In this document: one piece after another, positions 50,333-64,000 of the stretch
How positions within the stretch are numbered: the first letter of the stretch is position 1
Layout: each line of letters begins with the position of its first letter
Assembly: GCF_910592395.1 (NCBI RefSeq)
Contig: NC_088313.1
Location: forward strand, 16,386,437-16,450,436
Reading direction: 5' to 3'
Length of the DNA: 64,000 nucleotides
Origin: Lineus longissimus
Taxonomy: Eukaryota; Nemertea; Pilidiophora; Heteronemertea; Lineidae
Translations under genes and position numbers: made by a program
The notes under the pieces: model-generated
The model's input: only the letters and a program-made list of their open reading frames with translations
Databases searched by the model: none
Told to the model about the DNA's origin: nothing

Positions 50333-53300
50333 ATGATATTCGGATTTGTTATCGCGATTTTTGTGATTCTCTTTGTTAAATTCGTTAGGTAAGTCTCAAT
50401 TTATATTATCACATAATCAAATACATGATTACTTCAAGGTCAATAATACAAACCTCTGTTGTTAGGTCGACCAAAGCTATGCAAAGTCATTTTTGACTTT
50501 AAAATTCAGCCCACATCTCTGTAAATTCATGTATCCTAAAACTGAAACTGGTCACTTCTTTCTCAAGGGAACGACGAAGAACTCTCAATGTGTTCAAAAG
50601 ACTTGGTATCCCTGGACCTCCGCCCAACCTCTTTCTAGGAAACATTTTGGATATTCTACCGGTAAGATCTCACCGAACGACACCGCTTCTCGTGTATCTG
50701 GTTAAAAGCAGCGCACCGTCAGTGAACATAGAATATTCTTTCATGAGAGACTTCGACTTATTACGGTTCTAAAACACTCTCTTTGTCAAGATTGAACAAG
50801 AACGCTTGACCAAAGAACGAGCAGTTTGAAATCTGTATTTCAAGAATGACGATGAAAAACTCGCATAAAACCACTGCCATCAGAATTTATCATTAGTGCT
50901 TTTCCTTCAGGGGCCATCAATTGCTGTTGCCCGGTGGCAAAAACAATATGGAAACACATTTGGGTAAGTAGTCGGGGCTCGGGGGAAACAGTGGGAATGG
51001 GGATGGTGGGGGTCTTCGTTTCTCCGAAATTTCAAAAGGTCTCGCATCGCAACAAAATGCATCTATACAAAATGGACATATTCTACGAAAACTGTTTCGA
51101 CTTAACATCCGCCTGATCTGCCTTTTTACAATTAAATGAAAGAAGCTTAGCAGCTTCCTTGCGATAGAAAGGCAGAGTACAGCCATAAATGATAAAATTC
51201 ATACAATAATTCACGATGCCGATTTGAGTCAGTATTTTGACAACGTAATACAATAAAACGAGTTCATCAATTTTGATTGCATCGCCTCGATATGACCGAT
51301 ACGTCTGGGGGATCGTCATCGGTAGCAAGAGGACCGCGTATAGAGTCGAAACCAACATCAAAGAAAATTGTAATCTACCGTCACTAGATGAGTTATGGGT
51401 GCTCCGAATCATCTGATTCCTCGACCGAGAAATTGCCAACAGGATCAAGATATTTGCGCAGAAAATCAAAGCACATGGGAAATAATTGTAAAGGAAAGTG
51501 TCAAATTGCCTCAGAATCTGTGAATAGGGTAGCAGGAGTTTGTAGTAGCAAACAACTGGGTTCCCTTCTATGATGTCAAAGAGGATCAGTCTGTGTATGC
51601 TTGCTAAGACTGCGATACTGATGATGGTGAAGATGATGATATGTCGCTTTTTCGCGGTGATGTTGGCCCGCTTCAGGGGACACCAAACAACGTAGGCGCG
51701 CTCCATTGAAAAAGCCACAACGAGCCAACCCGAGATGCACATGGAAATCTGAAGGGTGAATTGCTGTAGTTTGCACGTGAGGCCACTATAGATCATGAAA
51801 TTGAACGATATTCGTCCATTCGTGAGATGTTTTAATCCGAAAGTTATCCACTCCGTGACACCTAGGGAAAAGAATTCATGATATAAATATTCATTCACCA
51901 GTATTGGTGGGTTTTCATCGTCATTGGTTAGGCTTGGCGACGACCTAAGTGACTTAGGGGCTCCAAAGGGATTTAGAAACTTATCTTGCTCTTGCTGTTG
52001 GCCATCGATTAGTAATTGGTGAGTTTAACGCCATTCCAATACGCCCCCACCCCCACCCTTCGCCCAAGGTCACCACCGAATTGAACCTTGCTATGAATAA
52101 TCAGTTGATCGACTGTAGAATACTGTGGAACTAAATCCCATCATGCAGAAGTAAATACCTAAAAGTAGAAAGTCTGCAGCAGTATAGATTCAATACCAAG
52201 ACTGCCATTGCTTTATGGTACTGCCAATTCACGAGTAAAAGAAACACCTCTGTAAATACTGCACGAAATAGAAAATTGCTTACCAAGGGAAAGGATAACT
52301 ACTGTGTCGGATACAGCTAAAAAGCTGAGGTAATGGACACACGCATCAGCCCGCTTCCTCGTACGATAGAAGACTGCAACGGATAACGTGTTTCCAAACA
52401 GTCCCAATATATTTACAGCGAGCATCACGTAGCTTTGGGTGAAGTCAAGAATTTGTTGTATGAGGGTTGTAGATTCTGGCGTTGGGGGTTTTCTGGTCCA
52501 ACCTGCCGACTCTGTATCGATCATGTCTACGGCTTTTGGGAAGGAAATGAGGTTCTCTTGTGGCTACCAAAATTGTAACAACCAGATTGGTTCCGTTAGG
52601 CCTCTCGTTGTACGTGTGACCATCCTCTCATGGCCTATCAGTCCGCAAGGATGTCAATTCGTTATGCGTACTTGTTCATCACGATTTATGATTCACAATA
52701 TTACCATGTATGATAATATCATTCATCTATTTTAGACCTGTTTACATTGTTTCTAGATTTAGCAATACTTACTGTTTTAGATTTCAGCAAAGTGTGAGAC
52801 TAATTTGATTAATGATAGAGGGTTCCTATCAACTCGCCTGAAACAATATAAACAATTAACTATGGGATTGATAGAAGTCTATTTTGTTCACGATAAGTTA
52901 GTAGCATTTAACTTGAAGTTTCATAACTGATCTATAACTATCATTTCTAACACGAGCTTTTGTAACTTTAAGGTATTTCGAAGGCCCTGTACCAGTATTG
53001 GTCACATCTGATCTTGACATTATCAAGCAGGTTTTCATCAAAGATTGCAGCAAGTTCACAGGCAGAAAGGTAATACAAACATTATGAACGCAAGATGGAA
53101 GACTATGAAACACACGTTTCGATACAGAATTGTCCAAATCGCCAAACAATTATTTAATGCTTCTAAAGCTGTAAGGGCTGCTTGCTGGTATGAAAGTTAC
53201 ATCAGTTTGTTGACAGCTTTATATCTAAGGATTAGTTTGACATATCTTTGGCAACATTGGACGCCTTGGTCTGCCATCTGAAGAATGGCTAACTCATGAA

Positions 53301-56300
53301 GAGCTCGATACCAGAGCGCAGCATATCCATGCTCACTGTTAAAAATATACACGGCTTTCTGTTGATATAGCCATTTCCGATCATGCCTGACGCAGTGGAT
53401 GACAGTGTGATCATCGCCAATGGGCACAACTGGAAACGGATCAGAAAAGTCCAACTTTCAATACAAATAAATTGAAACAGGTGAACTGCCATGCAGCTTT
53501 CTATTGTTCCAGCCATTTCCGATCATGCCTGATCCTGCTGATGACAAGATGGTCAGCGTCATCCTCGCCAATGGGCATCGCTGGAAACGGATCAGAAGTA
53601 TTCTGAGTCCTACTTTCAGCACTAACAAATTGAAACAGGTAACATGTTATGCTATTTTGTAGCCTTTTCCAGTAGGACCCGACCCCGATGATGGACAGAC
53701 TGTCAGTGTGGTGATTGCAAACGGCCATCGCTGGAAACGCTTGCGAAGCATCATGAGCCCAACATTCAGTACAAATAAACTAAAGAAGGTATGAGGGAGG
53801 ATTTTGTAGACAGATGTTGGGAAGTTAAAGTTATGTTTGCAAATATTAAGTGGTTTTGATTGTTCAATGAAGCACATCTAGTGGAAGGAGGCCATAAAAG
53901 CAGTCATCACATACAATTCCCAAACATGCAGTAATCCCGTCATTCGATCATCTTCAACGTGTACATAATGCCATAACAAATTCAGTCATGAGGGGTACCC
54001 AAGGAGTACTTGTGGAGCGTAATAATCTAAATTTCTTTGCAGACTACCCCACTTGTGATGAACAGTGTCAACACATTAATGGAGCTTCTCGAGGAGAAGC
54101 AGGAGTCAGGAGAGTCATTCAATATCATGGAGTAAGTCAATTGTTTGGAAGGCATTTCAAATATGAATGGCCTCTGGGACGTTTTAACTCTAAATCGACA
54201 CTGAGTAGAACCCATTAATGTTAAGACATCTCAATTAAATAAGATCTAGCATGGTTTCCCCAGCGATATTTAATGTTGATTGTTAGTTGTAAACGTCGGT
54301 TTGTCCTTTTTAGATTTTTCTAAGGTCTAACCGTGGATGTGATCGAATGGTTGTGCTTTTAGATTATTCCAGGGCCTAACCATGGATGTGATAAGCTCCG
54401 CTGCCTTCGGTCTGGACATTGATGCCCAAAGAAACAAAGAATCAAAATTCACATCATCAGCTCGCCAGGTGTTCGCTGAACAGAATTTCAGCAACCTTCC
54501 GCCAGTCAGAAAGTGTGTTTTCCTTCTTGCCGGTAGGTTGCACTGATCAAGAACTTAATCTTGCTCAGAAGGAGAGTGTTTGGAATAATATAGGCGGCCA
54601 TTGTTTTGATGACTTCACGTGAGATGTTGCATGAAGTATATACTTGTATTATTTGGGTACAGTGCTCTGCAAGCGAACCAATATTCCCTCGATAGTCCCT
54701 TGACACTGTTAGGTTCATTCGTCTAACGGTAATTACGTCTTATTGATGACTAGCACAACATCTTCAATCACAAGGTGTATGCGTAAGCCGTAACGGGCAG
54801 TCATAGAACTTGACTTACTCGCAATGTGTTCAGAACGCCCACACACACAAGGCGTAAAGGGTAGTCATAGAACTTGACTTACTCGCCATGTGTTCAGAAC
54901 GCCCACACACACAAGCCGTAATGGGCAGTCATAGAACTTGACTTACTTGCAATGTGTTCAGAACACCCACACACACAAGGCAAGGATAGTCATAGAACTT
55001 GACTAACTCGCAATGTTTTCTGAACAGCCACACGCAAGTATGAAGAACACTTTATTGCTATATCATCTTGCACATTATATGTACTAATTATAACTTTTCA
55101 GTCTCCTTCCCCATTGTCGGCAAGCTGATGTTCGATCTCTTCCGATTCCTAAACGACAAGAAATTCATTGAATTAGGTGGATTCTGGATGGCCGAACAAG
55201 CAAAGAAAGTTATCAAGGAACGAAAACACCAAACGGTAAACATATTTCTGAGCGCGGTTTTAGACTGACGCGCAGTTCAATTGCACTACCGGTGTGGAGT
55301 TTCTAAATTTTGAATTAACAGTGTGAGTACTGTTTAAAAAATTGAAGACTAGGCTGATAAATGCCAGTCAATGCCATCTAAGTTATTTTTAGAAAAAGTT
55401 ACTAACTTGAAAATGTTGAACATGACCCTTGATCGTTTACCTTGTATCAAGAAAGCACTTCTAACTTTTATTTAACTTTTTTTCAGATTCCCGAAGGGAC
55501 AGAGAAGAGGATTGACTTACTCCAGTTAATGATGGATGCGGAATCGCCCGATGAAATGATCGATGACAGTGCATTGACCATGACGCAAGACGACGCTGAT
55601 GAAGGCACAAAGTCGAAGAATGGAACCGCTCCTGAAAAACGACCGACTAAGGCAGGGGTGAGAGTTGCAAAGAAAATATCGTCCCAGGTAAGTTTATTAA
55701 TCCTAAGAGTGGCACTAACCAGGTAGTGCCATCGCACCCCCATCCAATCCCACAACCACACCTCACCCCTCCCCTACCTGCATCTCTTTTAAAAAAAAGT
55801 GTTCGCTTTCATATAAAATGATCCAACATCGATGGAGGACATCTCTGGCAATCATTGGCATAAACAATTTACTGATTTGCCCGATTTTACTAGATTGGAA
55901 ACATCACAAATACAGCGTAAAGAAATAAACAAAAATCCGCTCAGAGTCGCAAGAAAACGACAAATAAAGCGAAGCATGTGTTTTTCTTTCAGGAAATGGT
56001 TAGCAATGTGGTGGTGTTCATGCTGGCTGGGTACGAGACAACAAGTACAGCTCTCAGCTACGCCGCACACGAGTTGGCCTCCAACCCTGATGTACAGCGG
56101 CGACTTCAGGAGGAGCTGGACAAGGAACTGTCAGGGGTACGTAACAAAGTTTTCTATTACAAGTCGAGAATTTTCATATTTTCTGCTCAGCCAGGTTAAG
56201 TTAACGACTAAGCCCGAAATTTGTTCAATTTGTCAATTATTAAAATGTCTTTCTATCTTAGGATCTCCCCGAATATCAGAGTCTGTCACAACTACAGTAC

Positions 56301-57535
56301 CTGGACATGGTCTTCAGCGAAGTCCTTAGATTGCATCCCATCGCTCCATCGTAAGTTAAGGACTGACGTTTGTATACTGTGTCACTAGTCCTAGCAGACA
56401 ATCAACCGTTGATTGTTTTCGGCCATTGGAAACTAAGGAAAACATTTTTTAAAGTTTTAAAAAGACGGACTCTATAAAGTAATGGTCAGGGTAACAGTTG
56501 TCTCTGACACAGAGCCTTAGAGCGCCAACTTCGTCAGCAGAAAACCTAATCAAAGTAGAGTTGTATTGAAGACATTGCAGCGACAGGACGATGACATAAC
56601 TCATGTGATCGCCATCGACGTATTCTTGAAGGTGGACTTCACGCAGGAGCCATGGGCCATGATAAAGTACACCAGGGGACCCACAGACTCCTCTGCTCTC
56701 TCACTGTACATGGTCTGCGCAATTCACGCCTCTAAACAAATTTTATGTATTTTTATGTGTCTTAAAGTTTCAAAAACTAGACCAACGCTTCTGACAGTAA
56801 CAGTCACTGTTCACTGAGACTACCGATAAACCCCCTCCTCCTGCCCAAAATCGCCCTCAAATTGTTTTCCTCTTCTAGATTTGTTACACGATTATGCATG
56901 GAAGACACAAGAGTTAGCGAGATGGATATACCAGCTGGCATGTGTGTGCAGGGGAATGTTTACTCCATACACAACAATCCAGAGATCTGGGGGCCAACGG
57001 ACACAACATTATTCGATCCAGAAAGGTAAGAATCCTGAACAGTTTATCTACAAAATACGTTCCCTGTCAAACAGTAAATCGCTTTGAATCTAAATTGTTA
57101 TGATGATAATCTCTACACTATGCTTAGCGAAATTTCAGTCCAACAATGCCTCCTAGCCCCCTTAAAATGGATACTTATAAGCGGTCATACAAAGGCAATG
57201 GGACACATCCAGAAAGCATCGCACAGTGTGCTAGGGTATTGCACACATTACAAAGGATTTTGCGTCATTGTTTTCATCTTAACATTACTTCCAGATTCTC
57301 GCCTGAAAGAAAGGCCAATCGTAATCCAGCAGCCTTCCTCGCCTTTGGGGTGGGCCCCCGGAACTGCGTTGGTATGCGATTTGCGTTACTGGAAAGCAAG
57401 CTTGCCCTGGCCAGAATCTTACAGAAATACAATATCGAGAAATGTCCAGAGTCAGCGGAGGTACTAGTGACTACGGAACAGGCCACGGTTGTACCAAAAA
57501 ATGGTGTAATGGTGAAATTGGCATTAAGGAATTGA
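50333..57535 (+). CDS. Cytochrome P450, CYP3-like (13 exons)
   Basis: A haem-thiolate mono-oxygenase of the ER membrane; substrate unknown. Exons: 50333-50388, 50568-50661, 50911-50963, 52973-53069, one of 53513-53638 or 53663-53788, 54043-54131, 54363-54532, 55102-55235, 55487-55687, 55993-56136, 56262-56350, 56879-57025, 57295-57535. All phases join, giving 546 residues. Visible in order: N-terminal anchor (MIFGFVIAIFVILFVKFV), proline hinge LGIPGPPPN, helix C WKRLR (124-128), I-helix AGYETT (352-357), ExxR as EVLR (408-411), PERF, and haem loop FGVGPRNCVG with Cys491. The sequence style (GIPGP, SPTFSTNKLK, FGVGPRNCVGMRFAL) fits the CYP3/thromboxane synthase group. Exon 9 encodes an unusually long charged linker before helix I. 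The start is the only ATG giving the anchor. All catalytic residues are present. A receptor gene lies antisense in intron 3. Confidence 0.93.
51083..52524 (-). CDS. Rhodopsin-like G-protein-coupled receptor, two exons
   Basis: Exon 1 is 52524-52284 (donor GTAAGC) and exon 2 is 51861-51083 (acceptor CCCTAG). The phase-1 join gives 339 residues with seven hydrophobic segments. Class A marks: GLFGN in TM1, LAVSD in TM2, CKLQQF before TM3 pairing with the Cys of NPVVCYY in loop 2, ERAYVVWCP at the end of TM3, a proline in TM5 and NFIIY in TM7. It is probably a receptor for a peptide or small ligand at the cell surface. Departures from consensus: ERA instead of DRY, no CWxP in TM6 (LLLP), and NFIIY instead of NPxxY. 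The N-terminus is short and has no N-glycosylation site. The closest type, perhaps a neuropeptide receptor, is inferred only. The whole gene sits in P450 intron 3 on the opposite strand. Confidence 0.9.
53371..53480 (+). pseudogene. Broken first copy of P450 exon 5
   Basis: It begins CCATTTCCGATCATGCCTGA and ends AAATTGAAACAG before GTGAAC, matching the next copy almost throughout, with AG and GT splice signals kept. It is 110 bp against 126. It lacks three codons after DD (in frame) and seven bases after AAACGGATCAGA, which shift the frame and create a TGA near the end. Inclusion would truncate the P450 after about 135 residues. Confidence 0.85.
53513..53638 (+). CDS. P450 alternative exon 5, copy b
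   Basis: A 126-bp phase 0-0 exon encoding PFPIMPDPADD, then VILANGHRWKRIRSILSPTF and STNKLKQ. It covers the B'-C region, which in CYP3 enzymes lines the substrate pocket and, through WxxxR, contacts a haem propionate. Acceptor TTCCAG and donor GTAACA are intact. It differs from copy c at 13 of 42 residues, mostly in the first half. Confidence 0.8.
53663..53788 (+). CDS. P450 alternative exon 5, copy c
   Basis: Also 126 bp and phase 0-0, encoding PFPVGPDPDDGQTVSVVIAN, GHRWKRLRSIMSPTF and STNKLKK. Acceptor TTGTAG and donor GTATGA are intact. Only 24 bases separate it from copy b, below the length any normal intron needs. b and c therefore cannot be spliced directly to each other and should be alternatives. 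Confidence 0.8.
54305..54346 (+). repeat. Remnant duplicate of the start of P450 exon 7
   Basis: TTTTTAGATTTTTCTAAGG, then TCTAACCGTGGATGTGAT, mirrors the acceptor and start of the real exon at 54356-54397 (CTTTTAGATTATTCCAGGG, then CCTAACCATGGATGTGAT). The spacing is about 52 bp. The copy has a TAA in frame and no downstream exon body, so it is a decoy or relic. Confidence 0.7.
54787..55037. repeat. 64-bp minisatellite in P450 intron 7
   Basis: Four copies of a unit containing TCATAGAACTTGACTTACTC and CAATGTGTTCAGAACGCCC plus CACACACA. TCATAG falls at 54801, 54865, 54929 and 54990. The last copy is shorter and more diverged. Confidence 0.85.
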
Positions 57536-57562
57536 AAATGACAATAGATCAACCCTCCTTTA

Positions 57563-57568
57563 AATAAA
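57563..57568 (+). terminator. Poly(A) signal of the P450 gene
   Basis: AATAAA lies 28 bases after the stop codon. It would give a very short 3' untranslated region; a second signal further on is possible. Confidence 0.6.
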
Positions 57569-57569
57569 A

Positions 57570-58591
57570 GTACTTATATTTACTTGTATTGAACTTTTTT
57601 ATGCATCGTGATGAGAGAAGTATTTGGAGGACGCAGACTGGTTGCGACAATTAGTGGGGTTTTGCCTGAAAATACAATGCAAATATAACATTGTGACATC
57701 GAATCCGGGGTTGTGAACCCTTACGTTCAAGAAACATCCCGAATATGTTTTTGAACGAAACAAAAGGGGTTATATTTTGCGGCTTCTTCTGTCAAGTCGG
57801 TTTGCTAACCATTTACAATGATACCACATTGTATATATCTGCACAAAATGTACCTAAACATAATATGATTACATAAGGTAATGTAATGTAAATTGTTATG
57901 TACTTATTACGAAAAATGTAATGGCTGTATGCACAGTACAATAACTATTTCAAAAACCTAAAGTAAATATAAAAAATTAATTGACAATGTGTTACGCGCT
58001 TCTTCCTTAAGCTCTTTCTACCCGCTGCTATTATCAGGAGCGGAGTGCTGGCCTCTGTCCTCTCTTCCAGAGAACTGCTTTCTCTGAGACATCCCTCTCA
58101 ATGGTTGCCGCGACACCACGCAGAAATTATAGATGGCGAGAGCGCTGTCGCAGATCATGATAATGAGAATCATCGGCAAAAAGATTACATGATGTTTCTG
58201 CATTCAAAGTAATAGTAGGTTGTACGTCTCTTGTTAATCTACGCTCGTTTTATTTAAATTTCTTTTTTGAAGTGACCCCAATACATAAATCTGGTATAGA
58301 TATCGACCGCCTTGTGTTATCGCGAATATATATATTGGAATGTACAAGACGACCTGGTTTTTTATCACTTCGTATTGAGGGGTGTTTACTGTCTGCCCCA
58401 CTGAACTCGTTTTTAATAGCACGTCCTTTTGAAAGGAAAGTCATCCCCAACCGAGACAGTTTCGAAGTCGGCTGCTTTTCATGCACTTTCAAATTCGCAA
58501 TTGGCATTCTTACGTTCTTTAGGAGGGAAGTAAACTATTTCGGTCGGATCGCTTGTTTTTACCACATCTGTGTGTAGCTGGACGTAAAACG
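57570..58591. other. Spacer between P450 and kinase genes
   Basis: About 1 kb with no recognised gene. The promoter and 5' untranslated region of the kinase should be here. No TATA or initiator could be placed. Confidence 0.5.
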
Positions 58592-61459
<2,868 letters not shown>

Positions 61460-63181
61460 ATCACCCAACGCGTCTCCTTTGTTAGAACAAGCTCTTGTTT
61501 ATACGGGGGGGGGGGCAAAGGTTTTGTGTAAAAGCTGAACCAGAAGCTCTGACCATCGCATTTGTATACGTCTTCATCATAAGAAAGAATATTAACGAAA
61601 ATGATACTGCCGTCACGTGCGAAACAGTGCCAAATAGTATTCATTATCCAATGAATAGGAAAATTGATTGTTATGGCCCCGTGGAAATGGCTTAAACTAG
61701 CAGAAGCCGTAAAAGTGATTTTGTCTCCGGTCACATTTGGTCTCCATCCACAGTATTATGGTTTCTGATAGAAATTAATAGTAAGTGAGATGATTGTGTC
61801 TTGCGTTTTGTTTGGAAATGTGCCTGGCTGGGGTTAAACCCTTTGTTCAGGGAAACCTAAAAGCAGAATTTATGTTGGGTACGTTTCGGACATTTTATCC
61901 AATCAAATGTGTCAAATTCAGCATCCCGATCTGATAAGCTTCTTTTTCGACCATAACTTAATGGCAAAATCTTTGACTTAACCCCCCCTCCCCAAATGAG
62001 CGTCTCTTGCGGCGGAGCTCTTCGCCGAGTTTATTTCGACGTCACGGCATAGAATTATATAACAACATTAAGCTAGTCAGACTTTGTTTCCCCACAACGG
62101 GATTCCCTTACACCGATCTGGAAAGCGGCGGTCGCCTCTCCGCAATAAAAAAGATCGTTGCGGTTTTATATTTGAAATCAACAGTAACACGATTAAGATA
62201 ATTTGAAATTTCCACCTGATTGACATCGAAGAGTATAGCTAGCGTTCTCATCGGTGTAAGATTTATTGGCTCATTTGGGGAGAGACTTAAGTTTGAATCG
62301 AGGGGGATGCTTCTGATGATTACATCTTATGAAAATAAAATGATACTTATTGAAATGGGCAGAAGCATATATCATTATGTATGGAGATGTTTCTCTTAGT
62401 ATAAATTGGGTTTTACTTATATGTCTAGAATGTGTACTGTACATGTAGATGTGCTATAAACTATCATAATCAAGAAAAAGAGCAAACTGATGGGTTGTCG
62501 CGAATACAGTAGGAACCATTAGAATCAGTGCACTATTAGTAAGCGGTAGAGTTCTCTATTTAGCAAAGTTCCCTGCTACATACATGTATATCTAACAACA
62601 GAGGGTCGCTTTATAAATATATTATCATTAGCTTGCGCAGCTTCTCGGTCTTGTCATGGCGCCAAATTCTGGCTTTTGTAATCCATCCACGAATTATGAC
62701 ACGATGGGCCTTTGTCATTAGCTGTTCGTTCAACACGAGGATATTCAATTGCAATTAAACTCCATCGCACTTCAAGCGAGACCAAGTAACATAGGATGCC
62801 GGATGCTTTATAGTCGATAGTAAATGCGGAGGAGATTCAATTAATGTCTTGAAATGTAACCGTAACTTTCCACGGCATCCCGTTCTTTCCATCGAAATGA
62901 CTTCTTTCTCGTCGTTTACATTTATTATAGTCTTGACAATTATTGCTCGAAAACACACACTACAAATCATTGTAGCAAATGCAATGTTCATTTCGCTATT
63001 TATCACGTAATCTTGGCTATTACTGCAGGCTATATGCAGTTGATAAGATCTGTAGACTTTCTCTTCAAGGCGAAAGAAAAAAACTTGGATGAAATCTTTA
63101 TAGAATGAAATGGCAAGGGAAGGTTAAACATCCGCGGGAGAAGTCTTCGATGAAAATCAGTCGCTGTTACTATAAAGTTGC
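61460..63181. other. Kinase 3' region and non-coding stretch
   Basis: A G10 run lies near 61505. A possible poly(A) signal AATAAA is at 62144-62149, about 690 bases after the kinase stop. No other gene or repeat was recognised up to the LINE fragment. Confidence 0.45.
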
Positions 63182-63938
63182 TTGACCTGTTTATATAACA
63201 TAATGAAGACTTACAGTGTTACAGTATTCAATGCTTCCAAATGTCATTTGTTGTACTTTCAATCGGGTGGCCGGGATTGGCGCGCTAATCCTCCATCCAT
63301 TGTATTCCAAGGCTCACTCATTGTGGCCGAGGATTCTGCGCTTCACCTGGGTCACCTGATTGGAGTTACAGCCAGATTTTAATCGGAGAGTTAATGTTCT
63401 TATGTCCAGATTTCACTATTGTAATATTGATACAAGGCTTCGTTTATTCCAAAGTTACTGTATGTCACTCTACGGAACTTCACTGTGGGATTTAAGCAAC
63501 GGGCAAGCAAATGGGCTTTACACCGCTTGGAGAAAGGCTGCAAGGAGACTGCTGGGTTTGCATCCTTGGACTCATGGCAATCTCTTACCTCTCATTATGG
63601 ACTCCTCACCTATAGACATCACTCTAAAAAAACGCTTTGTCAGTTACTACAGTAGGGTCATGAACCATTCAAACATTCTTATCAAACTCTCAGGAAACCT
63701 CGCGCTCAGAGGCAGCGGTTCTTCAGTTTCAAATAATATTACCTTTTTATCTCAAGCTCTCAATATACCCAGGGACACACTTCATCTCAATCCTTGTGCC
63801 ATTCATAATATATACATGCCTGACGAAGACCTTCGTCGGCGGGCGCGTGCCATACGTGAGTTCGCCGAGTACAGGGATGCTAACCCAGCAGAAAGAGAAC
63901 AAGTCAATAATATACTTCACTTCTTGTGTTTATTATAA
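63182..63938 (+). pseudogene. 5'-truncated LINE, C-terminal end of the reverse transcriptase protein
   Basis: The first frame reads FNASKCHLLYF and DSALHLGHLIG. After a frameshift at about 63360 the second frame continues FNRRVNVLMSRFHYC, LFQSYCMSLYGTSLWDLS, AWRKAARRLLGLHPWTH and SSVSNNITFLSQ, to a stop at 63938. The N.SKC.LLYF, HLGH.IG, SYC.SLYG..LWD and AWRKA.R.LLGL.P patterns belong to the thumb and C-terminal region of animal non-LTR retrotransposons. The catalytic palm with its FADD box is missing upstream, so the copy is 5'-truncated, as is usual for LINEs, and frameshifted. The 3' untranslated part runs towards the window end. Confidence 0.85.
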
Positions 63939-64000
63939 TATCATTATTTCTCACCTGATTTCTCCTGTGTGCGGTATAGGTTTTTATGTTGTGTGTTTTG

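Noticed and set aside
50917-51186. Minus-strand frame beyond the receptor gene's stop
   Set aside because: It is in another frame and overlaps P450 exon 3 antisense; no conserved sequence.
53289-53877. Overlapping minus-strand frames of 75-76 codons with similar sequences
   Set aside because: They resemble each other only because they are the reverse strand of the triplicated P450 exon.

Overview
The window reads as nuclear DNA of an animal, most likely a marine invertebrate. It is AT-rich, its genes have many short exons with GT/AG introns, and it is littered with small transposon remnants and short tandem repeats. I cannot name the species. The first 50 kb is almost gene-free, and coding sequence is concentrated in the last 14 kb.

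Layout. 1-10840: non-coding, with one small palindrome and one hairpin repeat. 10841-15743: a 4.9-kb element bounded by terminal inverted repeats. It carries a minus-strand, four-exon gene with an N-terminal SAM domain, now frameshifted, and no transposase that I can see. 15744-45250: long non-coding stretches with a candidate solo LTR (20860-21466), a 98-bp perfect palindrome enlarged by a tandem duplication (33259-33406), an ATTACG-rich MITE (36824-37290), a LINE tail running into a TAC microsatellite (38529-38839) and a MITE (40394-40635). 45254-47012: a second, related MITE, then a foldback element whose two arms are each six copies of an 82-bp repeat, flanked by a 7-bp target duplication. 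50333-57535: a complete 13-exon cytochrome P450 of the CYP3 type on the plus strand. 51083-52524: a two-exon rhodopsin-like receptor on the minus strand, inside intron 3 of the P450. 58592-61459: a six-exon MAP3K-like protein kinase of about 279 residues. 63182-63938: the C-terminal end of a LINE reverse transcriptase.

The genes are not obviously one pathway. P450, receptor and kinase are neighbours, and the receptor is nested in the P450. The most notable points are two. First, the SAM gene lies wholly inside a TIR element and has CCAAT boxes upstream. Second, P450 exon 5 is present three times, separated by 32 and 24 bases. That spacing is too short for a normal intron, so the two intact copies should be used as mutually exclusive alternatives; the third copy is broken.

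All exon models were made by eye from splice sites and phase. Family names are recognised from motifs, without any database search.
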